From NCBI RefSeq assembly GCF_003337555.1, contig NZ_QPJK01000005.1, positions 124,001-188,000 on the forward strand: 64,000 bases of DNA, in the 5' to 3' direction. Positions 15,432 to 24,174 of the stretch are shown here, piece by piece (position 1 is the stretch's first letter; each line of letters starts with the position of its first letter). The position numbers and the translations under genes were made by a program. The notes under the pieces are model-generated. The model worked only from the letters and a program-made list of their open reading frames with translations. It did not search any database and was not told the DNA's origin. Source of the DNA: Pseudorhodoferax soli. GTDB taxonomy: Bacteria > Pseudomonadota > Gammaproteobacteria > Burkholderiales > Burkholderiaceae_C.

Positions 15432-16334
15432 CTACTTCGGCCTGTTGACGGCCATGGTCTCCAGAATGGCCTCGAGTTGCGGGCTCATCGGCAGGTTGAT
15501 GCTGGCGCCGGACGGCAGGCGGCGCAGGAACCAGCGCGTGTACTGGCGCTCGATCTCGCCGTCCTCGGCCAGGCGCTGGAAGCTCTCCTGGACCACGCGG
15601 GCCAGCTGCGGATCGTCCTTGCGGAACATGATGCCGTAGGGGTCGTAGGAGAGGAATTCGCCGACCACCTGGTACTTGCCGCCCTTGGCTGCCTGTTCGG
15701 CCATCAGGCCGTAGAGCAGCACGTCGTCGGTCGCAAAGGCATCGGCCGCGCCGCTGGCCACCTGGGCGAAGCCGGCGGCATGGTCGGGCTGCACCATGAT
15801 CTGCGTGTCGAGCTTGAACTTCTGCACCAGGTCGCGCAGCGACTTCTCGTTCGTGGTGCCGGCCGTGACCGCGACCTTCTTGCCTGCAAGATCGCGGAAC
15901 GAGCGCACGGGCGAGCCCGCCTTGACCATGAGCTTGGTGCCGGAGACGAAGATGACGGGCGAGAAGGCCACGCGCTGTTGCCGCTCCAGGTTGCTCGTGG
16001 TGGAGCCGCACTCCAGGTCGGCCTTGCCGCTCGCGATCGCATCGAAGCGCGACGCGGAGGTCACCGGCACCCAGGTGATCGTCAGCGTCTTGTTCACGGC
16101 ATCGGCGATGGAGTCCACGAGCGCCTTGCACAGCTCGACCGAGTAGCCGATGGGCTCCTGGCGCGCATTGAGATAGGAGAACGGTACCGAGGAATCGCGG
16201 TGCGCGAGCGCGATGGTCCCGCTGGCACGCACCTTGGCGAGGGTGCCGCTCAACTGGACCTCCTGCGCAAGCGCACTGCCTGCCAGCGCGATGCTGAGGC
16301 AGGCCGCGCCCCATGCCGTTCTTGCGGTGTGCAT
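15432..16334 (-). CDS. Amino-acid ABC transporter substrate-binding protein (GltI-like)
   Basis: A 300-residue periplasmic binding protein of family 3. The signal peptide (MHTARTAWGAACLSIALAG) is cleaved after ALAQ. LAHRDSSVPFSYLNARQEPI, GYSVELC and DLECGSTTSNLERQ match glutamate/aspartate-type binding proteins. No permease or ATPase genes lie beside it. Downstream of gabT, gabD and a symporter remnant, it may belong to a GABA/glutamate group. Start at 16334; a second ATG 18 bp upstream is possible. A GCGCCC/GGGCGC hairpin at 15397-15412 follows its stop. Confidence 0.88.
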   Translation of the reverse strand: MHTARTAWGAACLSIALAGSALAQEVQLSGTLAKVRASGTIALAHRDSSVPFSYLNARQEPIGYSVELCKALVDSIADAVNKTLTITWVPVTSASRFDAIASGKADLECGSTTSNLERQQRVAFSPVIFVSGTKLMVKAGSPVRSFRDLAGKKVAVTAGTTNEKSLRDLVQKFKLDTQIMVQPDHAAGFAQVASGAADAFATDDVLLYGLMAEQAAKGGKYQVVGEFLSYDPYGIMFRKDDPQLARVVQESFQRLAEDGEIERQYTRWFLRRLPSGASINLPMSPQLEAILETMAVNRPK

Positions 16335-16344
16335 GTGGTCGGCC

Positions 16345-16680
16345 TCAGGCATGGGCGGGCTGGGCGAGCGTGGCGGCGGCTTCGCGGTCCAGGGCCTTCG
16401 CATTGGCCTCGGCCTCGGGCAGCAGCTCGCCTTCCCACTTGGCGACGACGGCCGTGGCGATGGAGTTGCCCACGGCGTTGGTCGCCGAGCGGCCCATGTC
16501 CAGGAAGGTGTCCACGCCCAGGATCAGCAACAGGCCAGCCTCGGGGATGTTGAACTGGTTCAGCGTGGCGGCGATCACCACGAGCGAGGCCCGCGGCACG
16601 CCGGCCATGCCCTTGGAGGTCAGCATCAGGATCAACAGCATCGTGATCTGCGTGCCCAGCGGCAGCTCGATGCTGTAGAG
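16345..16680 (-). pseudogene. 3' remnant of a dicarboxylate/amino-acid:cation symporter gene
   Basis: About 112 codons encode the C-terminal end of a DctA/GltP-type symporter: LGTQITMLLILMLTSKGMAG, GVPRASLVVIAATL, EAGLLLILGVDTFLDMGRSA, TNAVGNSIATAVVAKWEGEL, then a charged tail. The family is usually about 420-440 residues, so three quarters are missing. Upstream of about 16680 the frame runs into sequence unlike any transporter and then into gabD in another frame. I see no start codon or ribosome site at the junction. It looks like a deletion that fused the end of the symporter gene to the region after gabD, leaving a non-functional fragment. Confidence 0.8.
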
Positions 16681-16732
16681 ACTGCGCGCCGCCGCCCCGT
16701 GCAGCGCGGGTGCGGCGGCGTGGTGTGCGAAC

Positions 16733-18193
16733 TTACTTGTCGAGCCCGCCGAGGCAGACGTACTTGGTCTCGAGGAATTCCTCGATGCCGTACTTGGAGC
16801 CTTCGCGGCCCAGGCCCGATTGCTTGACGCCGCCGAACGGCGCTTCGGCCGTGGAGATGAGGCCGGTGTTGACACCCACCATGCCCGACTCCAGCCGCTC
16901 TGCCACGCGCATCACGCGGCCGATGTCGCGGCTGTAGAAATACGCGGCCAGGCCGAACTCGGTGTCGTTGGCCAGCTCCAGCACCTCGGCCTCGGTGTCG
17001 AACGCGAAGATCGGCGCCAGCGGGCCGAAGGTCTCTTCCTTGGCGAACAGCATGTCGGCCGTGGCGCCGCCGACCACGGTGGGTTCGTAGAACAGGCCGC
17101 CCAGCGCATGCGGCTTGCCGCCGGTCAACACCTTGCCGCCCTTGGCCACCGCATCGGCCACATGTTCCTCGATCTTGGCGACGGCCTTGGCGTCGATCAG
17201 CGGGCCCTGGGTGACGCCGGCTTGCAGGCCGTCGCCGACCTGGAGCGCCTGCACCTTGACCACCAGCTTCTGCGTGAACTGCTCCAGCACACCACGCTGC
17301 ACGTACAGCCGGTTGGCGCAAACGCAGGTCTGGCCGGTGTTGCGGTACTTGGACACCATCGCGCCCTCGACCGCAGCGTCGATGTCGGCGTCGTCGAACA
17401 CGATGAAGGGCGCGTTGCCGCCCAGTTCCAGCGAGAGCTTCTTGATGGTGTCGGCCGACTGGCGCATCAGCGTGCGGCCCACTTCGGTCGAACCCGTGAA
17501 GGTCAGCTTGCGCACCACGGGGCTGCGCGTCATCTCGCCGCCGATCTCCGAGGCCGAGCCGGTCAGCACCGACAGCAGGCCCTTCGGAACACCCGCGCGT
17601 GCGGCCAGCTCGGCGAAGGCGAGGGCCGAGTAGGGCGTCTGCGTGGCCGGCTTCACTACCATCGAGCAACCTGCCGCCAGCGCCGGTCCGGCCTTGCGCG
17701 TGAGCATGGCGGTCGGAAAGTTCCAGGGCGTGATGGCGGCCGTGACGCCGATCGGCTGCTTGAGCGCGAAGATGCGCTTGTCGCCGCTGGTGGCGGGAAT
17801 GGCGTCGCCATACACGCGGCGCGCCTCGTCGGCGAACCACTCGATGAACGAGGCCGCGTAGGCGATCTCGCCCTTGGACTCGGTCAGCGGCTTGCCCTGC
17901 TCGGTGGTCATGATCAGCGCCAGGTCGTCCTGGTTGGCCAGCATCAGGTCGTTGAGCTTGCGCAGCACGGCCGCGCGCTCCTTGGCCGGCACGTCGCGCC
18001 AGGCGCGCTGGGCCACGGCCGCGGCAGCGATGGCGCGTTCGGTCTCGGCCGTGCCGCACATCGGGATGGTGCCGATCTGCTCGCCATTGGCCGGGTTGGT
18101 CACGGCCGTGGTTTTGCCGCTGTCGGCGTCGGCCCATTCACCGGCGATGAAGGCCTGCTGGCGCAGCAGGCTGGGGTCCTTGAGTTTCAGCAT
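16733..18193 (-). CDS. gabD: Succinate-semialdehyde dehydrogenase (NADP+)
   Basis: A 486-residue aldehyde dehydrogenase that oxidises succinate semialdehyde to succinate in the GABA shunt. Visible motifs are AITPWNFPTAMLTRK, the cofactor loop FTGSTEVG, the catalytic Glu in LSLELGGNAP and the catalytic Cys in NTGQTCVCANR. Length and motifs fit GabD closely. The ATG at 18193 starts MLKLKDPSLL; the frame to 18265 precedes the usual N-terminus. It follows gabT by 19 bp in one operon. The protein ends in YVCLGGLDK, just before the symporter remnant. Confidence 0.95.
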   Translation of the reverse strand: MLKLKDPSLLRQQAFIAGEWADADSGKTTAVTNPANGEQIGTIPMCGTAETERAIAAAAVAQRAWRDVPAKERAAVLRKLNDLMLANQDDLALIMTTEQGKPLTESKGEIAYAASFIEWFADEARRVYGDAIPATSGDKRIFALKQPIGVTAAITPWNFPTAMLTRKAGPALAAGCSMVVKPATQTPYSALAFAELAARAGVPKGLLSVLTGSASEIGGEMTRSPVVRKLTFTGSTEVGRTLMRQSADTIKKLSLELGGNAPFIVFDDADIDAAVEGAMVSKYRNTGQTCVCANRLYVQRGVLEQFTQKLVVKVQALQVGDGLQAGVTQGPLIDAKAVAKIEEHVADAVAKGGKVLTGGKPHALGGLFYEPTVVGGATADMLFAKEETFGPLAPIFAFDTEAEVLELANDTEFGLAAYFYSRDIGRVMRVAERLESGMVGVNTGLISTAEAPFGGVKQSGLGREGSKYGIEEFLETKYVCLGGLDK

Positions 18194-18212
18194 GGTGGTG
18201 TGCTCCTTGCGA

Positions 18213-19496
18213 TCAGGCTTGCAGCGCGGCGGCCAGGATGTCCAAGCCTTCGTCGAGCAGCGCATCCTCGATGGTCAGCGGGAACAGGAAGCGGATCACG
18301 TTGGCGTGCACGCCGCAGGTCAGTAGGAGCAGGCCGGCATCGCGGGCGCGGTCCTGCACCAGCTTGGTGAAGGCCGGGTCGGGCGTGCCGTCGGGCTGGG
18401 CGAATTCCATCGCCACCATGGAGCCCAGGCCGCGCACGTCGCTGATCTGCGGCACCGTCTTGCGCAGCGCGGCCAGGCGCGACTTCAGGCGCTGGCCCAG
18501 GCGCTCGGCGCGCGCGCACAGCTGCTCGTCCTCGATCACGTCCAGCACGGCATGGGCCGCTGCGATGGCCAGCGCGTTGCCGGCGTAGGTGCCGCCCAGG
18601 CCGCCGGGCGCCGGTGCGTCCATGATCTCGGCGCGGCCGACCACGCCCGACAGCGGCAGGCCGCCCGCCAGGCTCTTGGCCACGGTCATGAGGTCGGGCA
18701 GCACGTCGTAGTGCTCCATCGCGAACAGCTTGCCGGTCCGCGCGAAGCCGGTCTGGATCTCGTCGGCGATCAGCACGATGCCATGGCGGTCGCAGACCTC
18801 GCGCAGCGCCTGCATGAACTCGGGCGGCTGCACGTAGAAGCCCCCTTCGCCCTGGATCGGCTCCAGGATGATGGCCGCGACCTGTTCGGGATCGATGTCG
18901 GCCTTGAACAGCTGGGTCAACGCGGCCAGCGACTGCTTGACCGTGGTGCCGTGCAGCGCCACCGGCGCGGGCACGTGGTAGATGCTGCCCGGAAACGGGC
19001 CGAAACCGGTCTTGTACGGCACCACCTTGCCGGTCAGCGCCATGCCCATGAAGGTGCGGCCGTGGAAGGCGCCGGTCAGCGCGATCACGCCGGGGCGGCG
19101 CGTGTGGGCGCGCGCGATCTTGATGGCGTTTTCCACGGCCTCGGCGCCGGTGGTGAAGAAGGCGGTCTTCTTGGCATGCTGGCCGGGCGTCAGCGCGTTC
19201 AGGCGCTCCGCGAGCGCGACCGAGCTTTCGTAGGGCACCACCTGGTAGGCCGTGTGCGTGAAGCGCTCGAGCTGGTCCTTCACCGCCTGCATCACGCGCG
19301 GATGGCGGTGGCCGGTGTTGAGCACCGCGATGCCGGCGCCAAAGTCGATGTAGCGGCGGCCCTCCACATCCCAGATCTGCGCGTTCTCGGCGCGCTCGGC
19401 GTAAATCTGGAAGCCGATGCCCACGCCGCGCGGTGTGGCGGCGACGCGGCGCGCGTCGATCTGCTGGTTGGTGCTGGTCTCAAGGGCGGTGGTCAT
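18213..19496 (-). CDS. gabT: 4-aminobutyrate aminotransferase
   Basis: A 427-residue PLP enzyme of the class-III (ornithine/GABA) aminotransferases, converting GABA plus 2-oxoglutarate to succinate semialdehyde plus glutamate. Key residues: [16 protein letters not shown] (phosphate site), [15 protein letters not shown], the PLP-stacking [13 protein letters not shown] and the Schiff-base Lys in [14 protein letters not shown]. It is the first gene of gabTD and is transcribed divergently from a MocR/GabR-type regulator with 97 bp between the starts. Confidence 0.95.
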   Translation of the reverse strand: MTTALETSTNQQIDARRVAATPRGVGIGFQIYAERAENAQIWDVEGRRYIDFGAGIAVLNTGHRHPRVMQAVKDQLERFTHTAYQVVPYESSVALAERLNALTPGQHAKKTAFFTTGAEAVENAIKIARAHTRRPGVIALTGAFHGRTFMGMALTGKVVPYKTGFGPFPGSIYHVPAPVALHGTTVKQSLAALTQLFKADIDPEQVAAIILEPIQGEGGFYVQPPEFMQALREVCDRHGIVLIADEIQTGFARTGKLFAMEHYDVLPDLMTVAKSLAGGLPLSGVVGRAEIMDAPAPGGLGGTYAGNALAIAAAHAVLDVIEDEQLCARAERLGQRLKSRLAALRKTVPQISDVRGLGSMVAMEFAQPDGTPDPAFTKLVQDRARDAGLLLLTCGVHANVIRFLFPLTIEDALLDEGLDILAAALQA

Positions 19497-19575
19497 GACG
19501 GGGTGCTGGCCTGCAAGGCCTGGGGTTGGCTGGACACGAGCCCAGTCTACGAATACATTGATTCCATTGAAAGAA

Positions 19576-19605
19576 CCAATTTATTAAAATCCAATGGAGC
19601 CAATT
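19576..19605. promoter_or_regulatory. CCAAT repeats overlapping the MocR-gene start
   Basis: CCAAT occurs three times at 19576, 19591 and 19601 in direct orientation. An inverted CCATTG/CAATGG pair lies at 19564 and 19592. MocR/GabR regulators usually bind direct repeats in the divergent promoter, so this is the likely autoregulatory and gabT-activating site. The second repeat includes the start codon. Confidence 0.45.
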
Positions 19606-21084
19606 TCAGGCCAGGAGGCGCAGGCGCTGCCGGACTTCGTGCTGCAGCAGTTCGCGCCCGGCAACGGCGAGTACAACCACCAGCAGCTGTACCGCATCCT
19701 GCAGGGCGGCATCCGCCAGTCGGCCCTGCCCGCGGGGCACAAGCTGCCGCCCACGCGGGCCATGGCAGAAGCCCTCGGCATCGCGCGCAACACGGTCGTG
19801 CAGGTCTACGAACAGCTGGTGCTGGAGGGCCTGGCGCAGGCCGGCGTCGGCCGCGGCACCTACGTGGCCGAGGCTGCGCCGGGCTTCGTCGGCCGCGTGC
19901 GCGCCGCGCTGCGCGGTGGCGGCCCGGTCGCATCGCCGCTCTCGCAGCGCGGCGCCGACCTCGTGCAGGGCGCGCTGGCCAGCCCCATGCAATGGGGGGC
20001 CTTCACGCCCGGCGTGCCCGAGGTGCGCATGTTCCCGGCCAAGGTCTGGAGCCGCCTGCAGAGCCAGGCCTGGCGCGAAGTCACGCCCGCGCACCTGAGC
20101 TACGCCACGGGCGCGGGCCACCCGGCCCTGCGCGAGGCCATTGCCGACTACCTGGGCGGCACGCGCGGTGTGGCCTGCGATGCCGCGCAGGTGGTGGTGA
20201 CCAGCGGCACGCAGCAGGCGCTGCACCTCGTCGCGCATCTGCTGGCCGACAGCGGCGACCGGGTCTGGCTCGAAGACCCGGGCTACTGGGGAGCGCGCGC
20301 CATGTTCCGTGCGGCCGGCCTCGCGCTGGAGCCCGTGGACCTGGACGCCGAAGGCCTGGCGCCGAGCGCGCAGCAACTGGAGAAGCCGCCGCGGCTGATG
20401 TTCCTGTCGCCCGCGCACCAGTACCCCACCGGCGTGCTGATGAGCCACGGCCGGCGCCGCCAGCTGCTGGACTACGCCGCGCGCCACCGCGTCTGGATCG
20501 TCGAGGACGACTACGACAGCGAGTTCCGCTTCGCCGCGCGGCCGCTGCCCGCGCTGCAGGGCCTGGACGAGCAGGGCCGCGTGCTCTACCTGGGCACCTT
20601 CTCCAAGACCCTGTATCCCTCACTGCGGCTGGCCTACCTGGTGCTGCCGCGCGACCTGGTCGAGAGCTTCACGCGGGCGCTGAACGAGCTCTACCGTGAG
20701 GGCCAGACGCTGCAGCAGGTGGTGCTGGCGCGCTTCCTGCGCGAGGGGCATTACGCGCGCCACATCCGGCGCATGCGCGGCGTCTATGCCGCACGCCGGG
20801 CCGCGCTGATCGAGGCTGTGACGGCGCGCTTCGGCACGCGCCTGCCGCTGCTGGGCAGCGATGCCGGGCTGCACCTCGTGCTGGGCCTGCCCGACGCGGC
20901 CGATGACGCCGCCGTGGCGGACGAGGCCCTGGCCGCCGGCGTGATGACGCGGCCGCTGTCGATGTACAGCCTGCGCCGCCCCGCGCCGCACAAAGGCCTG
21001 GTGCTGGGCTACGGCGCCGTGACCGAGCCGGAGATCCGCGCCGCCTTCGATCGCCTCGCGGCCGTGCTCGCGCGGCATGTCTGA
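19594..21084 (+). CDS. gabR: MocR/GabR-type PLP-dependent transcriptional regulator
   Basis: A 496-residue fusion. An N-terminal GntR-type winged helix (LYRILQGGIRQSALPAGHKL, PPTRAMAEALGIARNTVVQV) is joined to an aminotransferase-like domain with VTSGTQQALHLVAHLL, a WLEDPGYWG motif and the PLP lysine in GTFSKTLYPSLRLAY. GabR binds GABA through PLP and activates gabTD; the divergent position fits that role. There is no clear ribosome-binding site before the ATG at 19594, and a TATTAAAAT-like element lies only about 5-12 bp upstream, so the message may be leaderless. The gene symbol is assigned by context. Confidence 0.88.
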   Translation: MEPISGQEAQALPDFVLQQFAPGNGEYNHQQLYRILQGGIRQSALPAGHKLPPTRAMAEALGIARNTVVQVYEQLVLEGLAQAGVGRGTYVAEAAPGFVGRVRAALRGGGPVASPLSQRGADLVQGALASPMQWGAFTPGVPEVRMFPAKVWSRLQSQAWREVTPAHLSYATGAGHPALREAIADYLGGTRGVACDAAQVVVTSGTQQALHLVAHLLADSGDRVWLEDPGYWGARAMFRAAGLALEPVDLDAEGLAPSAQQLEKPPRLMFLSPAHQYPTGVLMSHGRRRQLLDYAARHRVWIVEDDYDSEFRFAARPLPALQGLDEQGRVLYLGTFSKTLYPSLRLAYLVLPRDLVESFTRALNELYREGQTLQQVVLARFLREGHYARHIRRMRGVYAARRAALIEAVTARFGTRLPLLGSDAGLHLVLGLPDAADDAAVADEALAAGVMTRPLSMYSLRRPAPHKGLVLGYGAVTEPEIRAAFDRLAAVLARHV

Positions 21085-21169
21085 GGCTCGTAGCTCGGCA
21101 TGCAAACTCGGCATGCCATGGCCGTAGGCGCGCTCCTACACTGCGGCCACCACCACCAAGGAGCCCCTG

Positions 21170-22585
21170 ATGAGCACCCCCGCGTTTCGCATCGAGCACG
21201 ACCTGTTGGGCGACCGCGAGGTGCCTGCCGACGTCTATTACGGCGTGCACACTTTGCGCGCCGTCGAGAACTTCCCGATCACCGGCACCACCATTTCGAT
21301 CTACCCCGAACTCATCAAGGCCCTGGCGTGCGTCAAGCAGGCTGCCGCCCACGCCAACCACGAGCTGGGACTGCTCGACGCGCCGCGCTGCGACGCCATT
21401 TCCGCCGCCTGCGATGAGCTGCTGGCCGGCCAGCTGCACGACCAGTTCGTGGTCGACGTGATCCAGGGCGGCGCCGGCACCTCGACCAACATGAACGCCA
21501 ACGAGGTCATCGCCAACCGGGCGCTGGAACTGCTGGGCCACGCCAAGGGCCAGTACCAGCACCTGCACCCGAACGAGCAGGTCAACATCGGCCAGAGCAC
21601 CAACGATGTCTACCCCTCGTCGCTCAAGATCGCCACCTGGTTCGGCATCGCCGGCCTGGTCGATGCGATGGAGGTGCTGCGCGTGTCGTTCGCGCGCAAG
21701 GCCGAGGAGTTCAAGGACGTCTTGAAGATGGGCCGCACCCAGCTGCAGGACGCCGTGCCCATGACACTGGGCCAGGAGTTCGGCACCTACGCCGTGATGA
21801 TCGAGGAGGACCAGCAGCGCCTGCGCGAGGCCGTGCTGCTGATCTGCGAGATCAACATGGGCGCCACCGCCATCGGCACCGGCATCACGGCGCACCCAGA
21901 CTACGCGCCGCTGGTGCTCAAGCACCTGCAGCGCATCACCGGCATCCCGCTCGTCACGGCGCCCAATTTGATCGAGGCCACGCAGGACTGCGGCGCCTTC
22001 GTGCAGCTGTCGGGTGTGCTCAAGCGCGTGGCGGTCAAGCTCTCGAAGATCTGCAACGACCTGCGGCTGCTGTCCAGCGGCCCGCGCGCGGGGCTGAACG
22101 AGATCAACCTGCCGGCCATGCAGGCCGGGTCCAGCATCATGCCGGGCAAGGTCAACCCGGTGATCCCGGAGGTGGTGAACCAGGTGGCGTTCGAGGTGAT
22201 CGGCAACGACATCACGGTCAGCTTCGCGGCCGAGGCCGGGCAGCTGCAGCTCAACGCCTTCGAACCCATCATCGCGCACAGCCTGTTCAAGAGCGTGGCG
22301 CACCTGCGCAGCGCCTGCGTCACGCTGGCCACGCGCTGTGTGGACGGCATCACGGCCAACGTGGAGCACCTGCGCGGCCTGGTGGCCAACTCCATCGGCA
22401 TCGTGACCGCACTGAACCCCTACATCGGCTACGCCAACGCCACGGCCGTGGCGCAGGAGGCGCACGCCACCGGCGGCAGCGTCTACGCCATCGTGCTGGC
22501 CAAGGGCCTGCTGACCAAGCAGCAGCTCGACGAGATCCTGCGGCCCGAGGTGCTCACGCGGCCCACGCCGTTGACCCGGCCCTGA
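21170..22585 (+). CDS. aspA: Aspartate ammonia-lyase
   Basis: A 471-residue cytoplasmic enzyme of the fumarase/aspartase superfamily that converts aspartate to fumarate and ammonia. Motifs include GGAGTSTNMNANEVIANRA, the substrate loop GQSTNDVYPSS and the signature SSIMPGKVNPVIPE with the catalytic serine. Length is normal for AspA. A good ribosome site (AAGGAG) precedes the ATG at 21170. With gabTD and the glutamate-type binding protein nearby, this part of the window is devoted to C4 amino-acid catabolism. Confidence 0.95.
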   Translation: MSTPAFRIEHDLLGDREVPADVYYGVHTLRAVENFPITGTTISIYPELIKALACVKQAAAHANHELGLLDAPRCDAISAACDELLAGQLHDQFVVDVIQGGAGTSTNMNANEVIANRALELLGHAKGQYQHLHPNEQVNIGQSTNDVYPSSLKIATWFGIAGLVDAMEVLRVSFARKAEEFKDVLKMGRTQLQDAVPMTLGQEFGTYAVMIEEDQQRLREAVLLICEINMGATAIGTGITAHPDYAPLVLKHLQRITGIPLVTAPNLIEATQDCGAFVQLSGVLKRVAVKLSKICNDLRLLSSGPRAGLNEINLPAMQAGSSIMPGKVNPVIPEVVNQVAFEVIGNDITVSFAAEAGQLQLNAFEPIIAHSLFKSVAHLRSACVTLATRCVDGITANVEHLRGLVANSIGIVTALNPYIGYANATAVAQEAHATGGSVYAIVLAKGLLTKQQLDEILRPEVLTRPTPLTRP

Positions 22586-22611
22586 TCCGGATGCAAGCCT
22601 CGGCATAAGAT
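22583..22611 (+). promoter_or_regulatory. Candidate RpoE/ChrR-type sigma promoter before the DUF1993 gene
   Basis: TGATCC (22583-22588) is followed after 17 bp by TAAGAT (22606-22611), 48 bp before the ATG of the DUF1993 gene. The hexamers match those before the ECF sigma gene at 43.5 kb, but the spacer is one base shorter. The -35 element spans the aspA stop. Confidence 0.5.
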
Positions 22612-22659
22612 GCGCCCGCCCCGGCGCTCGTGCCAGGAACCACCCGAGACACTCCCCCC

Positions 22660-23166
22660 ATGACCATTTCCATGTACCAGGCCAGCGTGCCGCGCTTCGT
22701 CAACATCCTTGGCAACCTGTCGAAGATCCTGGACAAGACGCAGGCCCACATCGACGCCAAGAAGATCGCCGATGGCACGCTGACCGGCTACCGCCTGTTC
22801 CCCGACATGCTGCCGCTGACCAGCCAGGTGCAGATCGCCTGTGACACGGTCAAGGGTGTCATCGCCCGGCTGTCCGGCGTGGACGCGCCCGTGTTCGAGG
22901 ACAACGAGAAGACGCTGGCCGAGCTGAAGGAGCGCATCGCCAAGACCATTGCCTACCTGCAGAGCGTCCCGGCCGACAAGATCGACGGCACGGAAGACAA
23001 GCCCATCGTCACGCGGCGCGGCGAGAAGGAAACCCACTACGTGGGCATGCAGTTCCTGCTGGGCCACGCTGTGCCCAACTTCTATTTCCATGTCACGACC
23101 ACCTACAACATCCTGCGCCACAACGGCGTGGAGATCGGCAAGCGCGACTACCTCGGCCAGCCCTGA
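22660..23166 (+). CDS. DUF1993-family protein
   Basis: A 168-residue soluble protein matching DUF1993: MTISMYQASVPRFVNILGNL at the start, GYRLFPDMLPLTSQVQIACD, RGEKETHYVGMQFLLGHAVP and a HVTTTYNILRHNGV end. The family is predicted to be a helical bundle with conserved His, related to DinB-like folds; its role is unknown. I took the ATG at 22660 because the family starts there. A putative ECF-sigma promoter precedes it, and a strong terminator follows 50 bp after the stop, so it appears to be transcribed alone. Confidence 0.88.
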   Translation: MTISMYQASVPRFVNILGNLSKILDKTQAHIDAKKIADGTLTGYRLFPDMLPLTSQVQIACDTVKGVIARLSGVDAPVFEDNEKTLAELKERIAKTIAYLQSVPADKIDGTEDKPIVTRRGEKETHYVGMQFLLGHAVPNFYFHVTTTYNILRHNGVEIGKRDYLGQP

Positions 23167-23216
23167 GCCGGGCCGCGCGCAGCGGCTTGAACGCAACTAC
23201 GGCGTGCGCGTCGTCC

Positions 23217-23240
23217 AACCCGCTCCGGCGGGTTTTTTTA
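23217..23240 (+). terminator. Intrinsic terminator after the DUF1993 gene
   Basis: AACCCGC and GCGGGTT form a 7-bp stem with a TCCG tetraloop, followed by an unbroken T-run on the + strand. The convergent M23 peptidase gene ends 26 bp further on. Confidence 0.9.
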
Positions 23241-23266
23241 CGCCGCCGATCTGGGCGCCAGCGCGC

Positions 23267-24142
23267 TCAGGCGTCGATGAACAGCGCTGGGTCCACCATG
23301 GCCCGGTTCAGCATCACCGACCAGTGCAGGTGCGGCCCGGTCACGCGGCCGGTGGCGCCCACCTTGCAGAACGCGTCGCCCGCGCGCAGCTGGTCGCCCG
23401 GCTTCACGTCCATCGCGCTCAGGTGGCAGTACATGCTGAGCAGCCCCGCGCCGTGGTCCAGCCAGACGGTGCCGCCGTTGAAGAAATAGTCGCCGACGTC
23501 GACCACGCGGCCGTCCAGCGGCGCCCGCACGGGCGTGCCGGTGGCGGCCGCGATGTCCATGCCGCTGTGCGGATTGCGCGCCTGGCCGTTGAAGATGCGG
23601 CGCAGGCCGAACGAACTGGAGCGCCGGCCCGGCACGGGCACCTGCATGTGCAGTTGCGCCGGCACCGCCGGGCTGAAGGTGGCCATCACGCCGGCCAGGT
23701 GCTCACGCTCGCGCTCGTAGCGGGCCTGGTCTTCGGACGAGAGGTCCACGGTGCGCGGCGAGACCGTCAGCCGCTGCTCCTGGTACTTCTTGGCCACGAT
23801 GCGGTAAGGCACGCGGCGCGCCGCTTCGCCCGGCGCGGCCACCGTGATCGCGGCTTCGCCGGGCGGTGCCGCCAGCGCGATGCCGACCAGCGCGGTCCAC
23901 TCGATGGCATCGCCGACGACCAACAGCGGTAGCTCTCCGGAATGGGCTTGCGGGCGGGTGGCGGACGGCCCGAGCGACAGCCGGGCCACGCCGCCAGGGA
24001 CGAGCGCTGGCCGCGGCCAGACATCCGGCGGCGGTGGCAGGGGCTTCTTGGCCGGTGCGGCCTGCAGGCGCGGCAGGGCGAGCAGGCCGGCGGCGCAGAG
24101 CAGGGCGGTTCGGCGGGTAGGGCGGGAGGTGCGGGAAGGCAT
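23267..24142 (-). CDS. M23-family peptidoglycan endopeptidase
   Basis: A 291-residue exported metallopeptidase. The N-terminus (SRPTRRTALLCAAGLLAL) has a twin-arginine-like signal. The C-terminal LytM domain contains the zinc ligands in PHSGMDIAAATG and the GPHLHWSV motif, so it should be catalytic. Between them is a region with YRIVAKKYQEQRLTVSP, typical of YebA-like M23 proteins that cleave peptide cross-links. The ATG at 24142 begins the signal peptide; the frame runs further upstream over the end of the GntR gene. It is 32 bp downstream of that gene and may be read from it. Confidence 0.9.
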   Translation of the reverse strand: MPSRTSRPTRRTALLCAAGLLALPRLQAAPAKKPLPPPPDVWPRPALVPGGVARLSLGPSATRPQAHSGELPLLVVGDAIEWTALVGIALAAPPGEAAITVAAPGEAARRVPYRIVAKKYQEQRLTVSPRTVDLSSEDQARYEREREHLAGVMATFSPAVPAQLHMQVPVPGRRSSSFGLRRIFNGQARNPHSGMDIAAATGTPVRAPLDGRVVDVGDYFFNGGTVWLDHGAGLLSMYCHLSAMDVKPGDQLRAGDAFCKVGATGRVTGPHLHWSVMLNRAMVDPALFIDA

Positions 24143-24174
24143 GGACCGATTGTGGCCGGCGCGCCAATGCCCTC

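Noticed and set aside
18552-20699. A 715-codon forward frame across gabT and the MocR gene
   Set aside because: It is low-complexity and lacks motifs, and it runs antisense to gabT and out of frame in the MocR gene.
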